Source: Candidatus Pelagibacter sp.
Lineage (GTDB): Bacteria > Pseudomonadota > Alphaproteobacteria > Pelagibacterales > Pelagibacteraceae
Assembly: GCA_013204495.1 (NCBI GenBank)
Contig: JABMNQ010000029.1
Span: forward strand, 1-15,817
DNA length: 15,817 bases
Reading direction: 5' to 3'
The notes beneath the pieces are model-generated. The model saw only the letters and a program-made list of their open reading frames with translations. It was not told where the DNA came from and ran no database searches. Position numbers and translations under genes: made by a program. Below, piece after piece: positions 7,142 through 14,117 of this stretch (positions are counted from its first letter, which is position 1; each line of letters opens with the position of its first letter).

Positions 7142-9055
7142 TTAACCTTTACCATGCCAAGGGATAGTTTTGTCAATTATTTTTCTTAAGGCAACATCAA
7201 ATAATAAACCTAGCATTCCCATTACAAAAATAGTAATCCAGATAACTTCGTATTGGAAATATTTCTTAGCAACATTTTCAACAAAACCGATACCTGTAGT
7301 ACCTGCTAAAAATTCTGCGGCAACTAAAGTTCCCCAACACATTCCAACAGCAACCCTAACACCTGTTAAAATCTCAGGTAAAGAATTTGGAAAAATTACA
7401 TATCTTAGTATTTGCCATTTTGATGCACCAAGTGAGTGAGACGCATGAATTTTAGATAATTGAGTTCCTGATGCACCAGCTCTAGCTGAAATGATCATAA
7501 TTGAAAAAGAGACCATGAATAGTAAGAATACTTTTCCAACATTATCAATTCCAAAAACAGTAATAACAAGAGGTGCCCAAGCAAGTGGGGGAACAGGTCT
7601 ATATAATTCAATCAATGGATCAAAAAATCCTTTGGCAAACCTATTTAAACCCATAAATAACCCTAGCGGTACACCAAAAATTACTCCAAGAAGTAAACCT
7701 AAAAGAACTCTTAAAAAAGAATCCCATATGTGACCCATAGGAACTGGTATTTTAAATAAACTAAATTCTCCAGTAACTACTTTTAGAACATTGCTTTTAA
7801 AATTGGGTGTAACCGTACCTTCTTGATTGTGGATTGGATATTTTCCAGGCATAATATCAGCTATCCAATCAGGTAAAATAAAACCAACTATTTTACTTAC
7901 ATCCATCATTTCGTACCAAACCATAGGTACATTTTTAAACCCAATGCTTGGTTGCATTAAAAGAATAAATTTATTAAACGTATCGGATGGTTTTGGCAGC
8001 CATCTACCAGAACCTTGCTCAGAACAATTTGGTCCACTTGAAACAATTGTACCAGCCGGGAATAAAAAGATATCAACATATTTTAAAATACCTTGTTCTT
8101 TTTTTTGAACCTCATCAAAATTGATTATTGATTGCTGCATATCGTCAAGAGTATTAGGAGGGAAAATACTAGCATATTCAATCCTACGTGCAATTTTAAG
8201 AACATCTTTTGCTAATGCAGATGCTACTTTTTGAGTATCATTAAGTCCTGATTCGTAAGCTTTAATTTCATCCCTAATTTCTTGCATTAAGTTTATGTAT
8301 TGAGAATTGTGATTTTTTAAATTAAAAAAATCTTCACTAATAAGAGTTAATTCTTTTGCAGCCGCATCAAATTTTAAACCCATTTTTGTTTCTGGAATAG
8401 TTGGTATCTCAACTGTATTTTCTACTGCTGTTGCAGAAGCGCCCCATTTTCCTTGTGTCTTCAGTGCTTCAATTCTTTTATTTTCTTCTTCAATACTTGT
8501 AATGGGTGGGTAACTTTCTTTTTGAAATTCTTCTGTTAATGAGACAATTCTATTTGTTAAGTCTTTAATTTGAATTTTTGTTTCATTCTCTAACAATCTT
8601 TCATCCGTTAATAAGGGAATTGTTTTTTTTGTTTTATCAATAAATTTTAAAAGTTCAGATTTATCTTGCTCACTTAGTTTAGGTGAGTTTTTTATTTCAT
8701 TCGCTAATTTTTCAATATTTTTATTTTCACCTTTAATTATTGAGGTACTTTTAAATTCACGTTCTTCTATAGGAAATAGATATTTTAAAGAAAGCAACGA
8801 GTCATTTACTTTTGCAACTTGGCAAAGTTCGTTAGCCGATTGTGGATAAAAAGATTTTGCCATATCCCATGAATAATAAAGCCAAGTTAATAGTAAAAAA
8901 CTACTACCAACAATTACCCAATGAACTCCACCATTAGCTCTTTCAGGGTTTCCAAAAACAGCATCTAGTTTTTCAGTTTTTGCTAATTTTCTTCCATAAA
9001 GGATTGAGCCGATTACAGCAAATATGACTACGAATGTTATAATTCCTGTTAGCAT
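7142..9055 (-). CDS. tauC: Taurine-type ABC transporter permease TauC with ~360-residue N-terminal extension
   Basis: Membrane channel of a taurine/sulfonate importer. The permease core occupies about residues 435-630: helix LRVLLGLLLGVIFGVPLG, the RPVPPLAWAPL stretch, the coupling loop (HASHSLGASKW...FPNSLPEI, about 537-562), WGTLVAAEFLAG and a final helix. E. coli TauC is 275 aa, so about 360 of 637 residues are extra. The extension has two membrane helices (2-20 and 45-62), then charged, helix-rich sequence (about 100-330) with likely coiled coils rich in Lys and Glu. A mixed region (330-430) follows with hydrophobic stretches, a Cys344 and an IMPGKYP motif. In the coupling loop the usual EAA is replaced by HAS, while the downstream glycine is kept. 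The start is 1 bp after the tauB stop, implying translational coupling. Core assignment is firm; the extension's function is not known. Confidence 0.9.
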   Translation of the reverse strand: MLTGIITFVVIFAVIGSILYGRKLAKTEKLDAVFGNPERANGGVHWVIVGSSFLLLTWLYYSWDMAKSFYPQSANELCQVAKVNDSLLSLKYLFPIEEREFKSTSIIKGENKNIEKLANEIKNSPKLSEQDKSELLKFIDKTKKTIPLLTDERLLENETKIQIKDLTNRIVSLTEEFQKESYPPITSIEEENKRIEALKTQGKWGASATAVENTVEIPTIPETKMGLKFDAAAKELTLISEDFFNLKNHNSQYINLMQEIRDEIKAYESGLNDTQKVASALAKDVLKIARRIEYASIFPPNTLDDMQQSIINFDEVQKKEQGILKYVDIFLFPAGTIVSSGPNCSEQGSGRWLPKPSDTFNKFILLMQPSIGFKNVPMVWYEMMDVSKIVGFILPDWIADIMPGKYPIHNQEGTVTPNFKSNVLKVVTGEFSLFKIPVPMGHIWDSFLRVLLGLLLGVIFGVPLGLFMGLNRFAKGFFDPLIELYRPVPPLAWAPLVITVFGIDNVGKVFLLFMVSFSIMIISARAGASGTQLSKIHASHSLGASKWQILRYVIFPNSLPEILTGVRVAVGMCWGTLVAAEFLAGTTGIGFVENVAKKYFQYEVIWITIFVMGMLGLLFDVALRKIIDKTIPWHGKG

Positions 9056-9056
9056 A

Positions 9057-9854
9057 TTAAATATCTTTACCCATTATCTCTTCTTCCATGTCCCAAATCA
9101 TAGTTAGAATTTCTTCTCGTTTGCTCACGAAATCAGCTGTTTTTTTTATTTCTCTTAAATCTCCATCTATACCCATTGAGGCAAAGGGTAGGTTATATTC
9201 TTTATGTATACGTCCTGGTCTTGGCGCCATTACATATAATCTTTCACCAAGTAATAATGCCTCTTCAACTGAGTGAGTGATTAAAATAATTGTTTTTCCA
9301 GTTTCTTTCCAAATTTTTAAAACTAAAGACTGCATTTTTTCTCTTGTTAGTGCATCTAATGCTCCTAATGGTTCATCCATTAAAATTAGATCAGGGTCAT
9401 TAATCAAACATCGTGCAAGCGCTACTCTTTGCTGCATACCGCCAGATAATTGATAAGTTGGTGTATCTCCAAAACCTTGTAGGCCTACAATATTCAACCA
9501 TTCTTCAACTTTTTTAGCATTTTTTACAGGATCTTCTTTTTTCATTCTCAAGCCAAAGTCAACATTTTCTGAAACTGTTAGCCATTCAAATAAAGCACCT
9601 TGTTGAAAAACCATTCCTCGCTCAACACCTGGGCCATTAATTTCATTACCGTTAAGAGTAATTAAACCTGATGTGGGTCTAAGAAAGCCAGCAGTAATGT
9701 TTAGTAAAGTTGTTTTCCCACATCCCGAAGGACCAAGAACAGTTAAGAGTTCACCTTTTTTAAGTGTAAAGTTTACATCTTTTAATGCATGAACCGTTTC
9801 TCCCTTAGGAGTTTTAAAGATCATATTTAAATTTTGAGAAATTAAATTACTCAT
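9057..9854 (-). CDS. tauB: Taurine-type ABC transporter ATPase TauB
   Basis: ATP-hydrolysing subunit of the taurine/nitrate/sulfonate importer family. All nucleotide-binding motifs are intact: Walker A GPSGCGKT (41-48), Q-loop Gln84, signature LSGGMQQR (136-143), Walker B LILMDEP with catalytic Glu161, D-loop ALDALT (165-170) and the H-loop histidine His194 (ITHSVEEAL). The 265-aa length is close to E. coli TauB (255). It has the C-terminal MAPRPGRI motif (209-216) typical of TauB/SsuB/NrtD proteins. It is separated from tauA by 89 bp holding a strong hairpin with a T-run, and from tauC by 1 bp, so tauB and tauC are probably co-translated and made in smaller amounts than the binding protein. 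Confidence 0.94.
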   Translation of the reverse strand: MSNLISQNLNMIFKTPKGETVHALKDVNFTLKKGELLTVLGPSGCGKTTLLNITAGFLRPTSGLITLNGNEINGPGVERGMVFQQGALFEWLTVSENVDFGLRMKKEDPVKNAKKVEEWLNIVGLQGFGDTPTYQLSGGMQQRVALARCLINDPDLILMDEPLGALDALTREKMQSLVLKIWKETGKTIILITHSVEEALLLGERLYVMAPRPGRIHKEYNLPFASMGIDGDLREIKKTADFVSKREEILTMIWDMEEEIMGKDI

Positions 9855-9883
9855 AAAGATAACTTTATATTAAATTTTTTATT

Positions 9884-9922
9884 AAAAAAATAGGCACCAA
9901 TTTATTAAATTGGTGCCTATTT
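9884..9922 (-). terminator. Hairpin with T-run after tauA (leaky terminator or 3'-end stabiliser)
   Basis: AAATAGGCACCAATTTA (9888-9904) and its perfect reverse complement (9906-9922) form a 17-bp inverted repeat; allowing a 7-nt loop, about 14 pairs remain. Read on the minus strand in the direction of tauA transcription, the hairpin starts 21 nt after the tauA stop and runs straight into seven T (complement of 9884-9890). This is the classic intrinsic terminator layout. It sits between tauA and tauB, so it probably lets only part of the transcription proceed, or protects the 3' end of tauA mRNA, giving excess binding protein over TauBC. It is the clearest hairpin seen in the window. Confidence 0.85.
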
Positions 9923-9943
9923 AAATTTATTTTACTCTCTAGA

Positions 9944-10885
9944 TTATAAAGGTAAAAAACTTGTATCAACTGCTCCGTTAGGAGTACCCATTCCTTTTAG
10001 GAATTTACTAAGACTTCCAGAAGTCATAGACTTTTCAGTTTCTGCAGGTGTAAGAAATTTAAATCCACCTATAGTTTCTTTTGTATCAGCAAGAGACATT
10101 TCTGCGTCTTTAGCAACAATGTTCATATCTGATTTACCAGCTTTATATCTAGTATTAGCTTCATGAGTTACTTCTATGAAAGTTTTCAACATTCCTGGGT
10201 TTTCTTTCATAAATTTGTCAGTAACAGATGTAATGTCGATACCTAAGATACCTGCATCACGTGCTTCTTGAACTGTTAATAATCTAGTACCAGCAGCTGT
10301 AGCAGCTTTAATAGAGTTACCACCAAATAAACATGCCATAACAACATCACCACTTACTAATGCAGCAGCACCTTCTTCAGGGTCCATTTGAATAACAGTC
10401 ATTTTGCTTTTATCAGCTCCAACAACTTTCATACTTTCATCAAAAACGTACTCAGCCATTGTTCCTAGAGGAACAGCAACTTTTTTACCTTCTAATTCAG
10501 TAGCGTTAGCTTTTGTAATACCAGAAGCGTTAGATGTAACACAAGTTGTTCCACCCATTCCGTATTCCATAGCGATATCTACAAGTTTAATAGGCGCTTT
10601 AGATTTAACAGCATTGATAAATGGTACCAAACCTTGTGAGTAAGAAATATCAATATCTCCTGCTAACATAGCATCAGTCATTGCACCACCGTTTGCAAAG
10701 TTAGTCCATTCAACTGGAACACCTAGAGCTTTATCAAACATTTTTTTAACTTTGTCTTCTTGGTTTGGAGTAGGCCACTCTATAAAGAATGCAACTCTAA
10801 CTGACTTAGCAGCAGCATTAGCCACTGATATAGTCAAGTTAAGAGCAACTACGGTACCAAGAATAAAACTAATTATTTTTTTCAT
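9944..10885 (-). CDS. tauA: Taurine-type ABC transporter periplasmic binding protein TauA
   Basis: Periplasmic solute-binding protein that delivers taurine or a similar sulfonate to TauBC. A Sec signal peptide covers residues 1-24 (MKK start, hydrophobic core, ANA before AAK), with cleavage likely after Ala24. The mature part has the type-2 periplasmic fold of the NMT1/SsuA-TauA group: MLAGDIDISYSQGLVPFINAV (73-93), LEGKKVAVPLGTMAEY (131-146) and DPEEGAAALVSGDVVMACLFGG (168-189). No lipobox cysteine follows the signal, so it should be soluble. The start is supported by AGAGGAA (complement of 10891-10897), 5 nt before the ATG and the best ribosome binding site in the tau unit. The full set of genes tauA, tauB, tauC is in order. 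Taurine as substrate is inferred from family and from the neighbouring aminotransferase and Ald; other sulfonates remain possible. Confidence 0.9.
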   Translation of the reverse strand: MKKIISFILGTVVALNLTISVANAAAKSVRVAFFIEWPTPNQEDKVKKMFDKALGVPVEWTNFANGGAMTDAMLAGDIDISYSQGLVPFINAVKSKAPIKLVDIAMEYGMGGTTCVTSNASGITKANATELEGKKVAVPLGTMAEYVFDESMKVVGADKSKMTVIQMDPEEGAAALVSGDVVMACLFGGNSIKAATAAGTRLLTVQEARDAGILGIDITSVTDKFMKENPGMLKTFIEVTHEANTRYKAGKSDMNIVAKDAEMSLADTKETIGGFKFLTPAETEKSMTSGSLSKFLKGMGTPNGAVDTSFLPL

Positions 10886-11087
10886 TATTATTCCTCTGTT
10901 AGTAATTTAATTAAATTAGCAGCATTTAAGTTGAAATTTGATTAGATGTAAATAAATTTTTATACACTCCTAGGTTGTATGTAGATTAGAAAATTTCTGA
11001 TGAGAAAATAATTCTAGAAAACCTTTTGATTTAGTCTAATAGTTAAGAATAAAATTATAACACTACATAAAAATAGAGAGAAAACTT
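10886..11087. promoter_or_regulatory. Divergent control region between tauA and the aminotransferase gene
   Basis: This 202-bp spacer carries both outward promoters. For the plus strand, TTGATT (11026-11031), 18 bp, TAAAAT (11050-11055) is a good sigma-70 candidate, followed by a purine-rich AGAGAGA (11075-11081) before the ATG at 11088. For the minus strand, TATAAA (complement of 10959-10964) could be the tauA -10 box, but no convincing -35 box is seen. Possible operator elements are a 16-bp palindrome (10903-10918, in the tauA leader), an ATACA/TGTAT dyad (10962-10980) around CCTAGG beside the tauA -10, and AGAAA/TTTCT half-sites (10988-11019). Shared control of uptake and transamination is the natural reading; no regulator gene is in the window. 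Confidence 0.5.
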
Positions 11088-12434
11088 ATGAGCTCAGAAA
11101 ATAGAACTTCAGTACCAAATTCATTAAATGAACATTGGATGCCGTTTACATCTAATAAAGATTTTAAAGCAAATCCTAGATTAATTACTGAAGCTAAAGG
11201 AGTTTATTTAAAAACTCACCATGGAAAAACACAAATAGATGCGAGCTCAGGTTTATTTTGTAATCCACTTGGTCATGGAAGAAGAGAAATTACAGAAGCT
11301 GTTACAAAACAACTAGAAACACTAGATTATGCTCAACCTTTTCAACAAGGTTTTGGTGGTTCATTTGAGCTTGCTACAAAAATTTCAAAACACACACCTG
11401 GCGATTTAAATAAAATGTTTTTTACAATTTGTGGATCTACAGCTGTAGAGACTGCAATTAAAATTGCTGTTGCCTATCATAGAGCAAAAGGTCATGCCGA
11501 AAGATTTAGATTTGTTGGACGTGAACGTGGTTATCATGGTATGAACATTGGCTGTATTTCAGTGGGCGGAATGGTGAACAATATTAAAACATTCGCAAGT
11601 GTTTTAATGCCAGGTGTCCAACACATTAGACACACACATTTACCAGAACATAAATTTATAAGTGGCCAACCTGAGACAGGTGATTATTTAGCAAATGATT
11701 TAGAAACTATTTGTCAAAATTTCGGTGGCGAAAACATAGCAGCTTGTATTGTTGAGCCGATTGCTGGATCAACTGGAACATTAGTTCCACCAAAAGGATA
11801 CTTACAAAAATTAAGACAGATCTGTGACAAACATGGAATACTTTTAATTTTTGATGAAGTAATTACAGGATGGGGTAGAACAGGTTCTAAATTTGCAGCT
11901 GATGAATTTGGAGTAACTCCAGACATTATGACAATGGCTAAAGCTACAACAAACGGCGTTGTACCCATGGGTGTTGTTGCATGTAATGACTTTATTTATG
12001 ATGCGGTAATGGATGCTTCACCAACAGGGGCAGTTGAATTATTTCATGGTTATACTTATTCAGGAATTCCAGTAGCAGTTGCTGCAGCGTTAGCGGTACA
12101 GGACATTTTTGAAAAAGATGATATTTTTAATAGAGCTAAAAATTTAGCTCCTTATTTCCAAAAAGGATTATTCTCTCTTCAAGATCTAGCGTCGGTAGAT
12201 AATATTAGAGGTTATGGAATGATGGGTGGAATTGATATGAAGCTAAACACCAAACCAGGTAAAGCTGGGTTTGAATGTTTTAAAGCATGTTATGAAGCTG
12301 GTGTTAACTTTAAAGCTACAGGAGACTGTTTGATTATAGCTCCACAATTTATTTGTGAAGAAAAACATATAGATGAAATTATCGACAAGTTAAGAACTGG
12401 GATTACTAACTATCAAAAAAATCAAAAAAACTAA
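11088..12434 (+). CDS. Class III omega-amino acid:pyruvate aminotransferase, probable taurine (or beta-alanine) transaminase
   Basis: PLP-dependent enzyme transferring the terminal amino group of taurine, beta-alanine or a similar substrate to pyruvate, giving alanine and, with taurine, sulfoacetaldehyde. Landmarks: N-terminal HWMPFTSN (16-23) typical of beta-alanine:pyruvate transaminases, phosphate-binding CGSTAVETAIK (115-125), GYHG (148-151), Asp256 in IFDEVITGWGRTG for the PLP nitrogen, and the Schiff-base Lys285 in MAKATTNGVVPMG. The 448-aa length is normal. It is divergent from tauABC and 41 bp upstream of ald; recycling of alanine by Ald is the known arrangement for taurine:pyruvate transamination. 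By sequence it looks more like the omega-APT branch than the classic Bilophila Tpa, so the taurine assignment rests mainly on context. Confidence 0.87.
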   Translation: MSSENRTSVPNSLNEHWMPFTSNKDFKANPRLITEAKGVYLKTHHGKTQIDASSGLFCNPLGHGRREITEAVTKQLETLDYAQPFQQGFGGSFELATKISKHTPGDLNKMFFTICGSTAVETAIKIAVAYHRAKGHAERFRFVGRERGYHGMNIGCISVGGMVNNIKTFASVLMPGVQHIRHTHLPEHKFISGQPETGDYLANDLETICQNFGGENIAACIVEPIAGSTGTLVPPKGYLQKLRQICDKHGILLIFDEVITGWGRTGSKFAADEFGVTPDIMTMAKATTNGVVPMGVVACNDFIYDAVMDASPTGAVELFHGYTYSGIPVAVAAALAVQDIFEKDDIFNRAKNLAPYFQKGLFSLQDLASVDNIRGYGMMGGIDMKLNTKPGKAGFECFKACYEAGVNFKATGDCLIIAPQFICEEKHIDEIIDKLRTGITNYQKNQKN

Positions 12435-12475
12435 AAGTTTTACCAAACTAAAGTATTGAAAAAGGGGAGTGTGTA

Positions 12476-13588
12476 ATGAAGATCGGCGTACCTAAAGAAA
12501 TCAAACCACAAGAACATCGTATTGGATTAACTCCTGAGAGCGTTAAGACTTTAGTATCAGAAGGTCATGAGGTTTTAGTTGAAAATAATGGTGGATTTGA
12601 AGCCGGTTTTGAAAACGAACAATATACAAGTGTTGGCGCTAAAATCGTTGATAAGGCAGAAGATATTTTTAATGATGCAGATATTATTGTTAAAGTAAAA
12701 GAGCCTCAATCAGGGGAAGTTAAAATGATTAGAGAAAATCAAATTATCTACACATATCTTCATTTAGCAGCAGCAAAAGAATTAACTGAAGGTTTGATTA
12801 AATCCAAAGGTGTTTGCATCGCATACGAAACAGTAACAGATGACAACGGAAGACTACCATTGCTTGCACCGATGAGTGCAGTTGCTGGGCGTATGTCCGT
12901 TCAAGCAGGCGCACATTGTTTAGAGAAAAACCAAAAAGGTAGAGGTCTTTTGTTGGGTGGTGCTCCTGGAGTTGAAGGAGGAACTGTTGTTATTTTAGGA
13001 GGTGGTGTTGTTGGAGAAAATGCTGCAGTGATTGCAGTTGGAATGGGTGCTAAAGTTCATATTGTTGATAAATCTGAATCAAGACTAAAACAACTGGTTG
13101 AAATGTTTGGTGATAAAATTATTCCAGAGCAAAGTGATAAAATTGATTTAAATAAATTAGTTGCAGAAGCGGATCTTTTAATTGGTGGTGTTTTAATTCC
13201 TGGTGCAGAAGCTCCAAAATTAATTACTAAATCAATGTTAAAATTAATGAAAAGAGGATCTGTGATTGTTGATGTTGCAATTGACCAAGGAGGTTGTGTT
13301 GAGACAAGTAAACCAACAACTCATGGCGACCCAACATATATTGTCGATGGTGTTATTCATTACTGCGTAGCAAATATGCCAGGAGGAGTTCCGAGAACTT
13401 CAACTATCGCATTAAACACTGCAACACTTCCTCATTTAGTTAAAATTGCAAATAATGGTTATGCTAAAGCACTAAGTGATGACAAACATTTGCTTGCAGG
13501 ATTAAATGTTTGCAAAGGACAAGTAACATATAAAGCTGTTGCTGATGTTTTTGGTTATGACTACGTTGACCCTTTAAAAACTCTGTAA
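12476..13588 (+). CDS. ald: Alanine dehydrogenase
   Basis: NAD+-dependent oxidative deamination of L-alanine to pyruvate and ammonium. The catalytic residues known from the Mycobacterium tuberculosis enzyme occur at identical numbers: Arg15, Lys75, His96 and Asp270. The NAD-binding loop is GGGVVG (175-180), with Asp198 at the end of the second strand for the ribose. The N-terminus MKIGVPKEIKPQEHRI and the 370-aa length are typical. The start is supported by a strong AGGGGAG (12463-12469) six bases before the ATG. Placed just after the aminotransferase, it would regenerate the pyruvate acceptor and release the taurine nitrogen as ammonium. The 41-bp spacer is too short for an aptamer-type riboswitch and contains no clear promoter. 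Confidence 0.95.
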   Translation: MKIGVPKEIKPQEHRIGLTPESVKTLVSEGHEVLVENNGGFEAGFENEQYTSVGAKIVDKAEDIFNDADIIVKVKEPQSGEVKMIRENQIIYTYLHLAAAKELTEGLIKSKGVCIAYETVTDDNGRLPLLAPMSAVAGRMSVQAGAHCLEKNQKGRGLLLGGAPGVEGGTVVILGGGVVGENAAVIAVGMGAKVHIVDKSESRLKQLVEMFGDKIIPEQSDKIDLNKLVAEADLLIGGVLIPGAEAPKLITKSMLKLMKRGSVIVDVAIDQGGCVETSKPTTHGDPTYIVDGVIHYCVANMPGGVPRTSTIALNTATLPHLVKIANNGYAKALSDDKHLLAGLNVCKGQVTYKAVADVFGYDYVDPLKTL

Positions 13589-13601
13589 TTTTTTTAAACT
13601 A

Positions 13602-14105
13602 ATGTTATCGGATATAATTAAAAACTATTTAAACGAATATATTAGTCAGGAAGTTTACGTTCAAGTTGCTGTTGCTAAGGGTAAAAATAAAATTTCAACT
13701 AATGCAGCAATTAATAAATACTTTGAAAGTAATCATTTTACAGGTTTGGCAGAAGGCAAGCCTTACAATACTTTTTTAGATGATCTTAAAGATAAGTGTT
13801 TAGGTAAATTATTAAATTCTCCGATGAGAGATAGTAAAACAGAGGATGAGATTATTATTGAACTTCAAAGAAAGCTTAACACTTTAAATATCGAAGAATT
13901 AAATGACACTTACTGGGAAGTGGAAACAGGCGAGTATCTTAGTGGACAAGATATTAAAGAAATTGAACTTGAAAGAGATACACTTATTAAATTTTTAACC
14001 TCTAAAGATGATGCACATAAAACAGTAGCCATCCTTTGCAAAAATTACGAAAAACTTTGTAAAGAAAAGTATCCTGAAGCACCTTTGCCATTAGAAATTT
14101 TATAA
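13602..14105 (+). CDS. Uncharacterised 167-aa protein, third gene of the aminotransferase-ald unit
   Basis: I do not recognise this protein. It begins 13 bp after ald on the same strand without a clear Shine-Dalgarno sequence, so it is probably co-transcribed. It has no signal peptide or membrane segment and is likely a soluble cytosolic protein. Helix-favouring charged sequence dominates, with few glycines: amphipathic stretches at about 57-67 (NTFLDDLKDKC), 80-95 (EDEIIIELQRKL) and 118-132 (IKEIELERDTLIKF). Cys67, Cys145 and Cys153 are scattered and do not form a metal motif. Codon use and composition match the neighbours, so nothing suggests recent transfer. Its stop lies 12 bp from that of the convergent dehydrogenase gene. 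The reading frame is credible because of its length, position and plausible protein composition. Confidence 0.75.
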   Translation: MLSDIIKNYLNEYISQEVYVQVAVAKGKNKISTNAAINKYFESNHFTGLAEGKPYNTFLDDLKDKCLGKLLNSPMRDSKTEDEIIIELQRKLNTLNIEELNDTYWEVETGEYLSGQDIKEIELERDTLIKFLTSKDDAHKTVAILCKNYEKLCKEKYPEAPLPLEIL

Positions 14106-14117
14106 TCAAAATTAATT

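Noticed and set aside
7170..8108. Long open frames on the plus strand opposite tauC
   Set aside because: They are antisense shadows of a well-supported gene, with no recognisable protein motifs and no ribosome binding sites that I could see.
12435..12475. Glycine-type or other riboswitch upstream of ald
   Set aside because: The spacer is only 41 bp, with no aptamer-like conserved blocks, just a strong Shine-Dalgarno sequence.
13586..13600. T-run after the ald stop as a terminator
   Set aside because: No stem precedes the seven T, and the next gene starts 13 bp downstream on the same strand.
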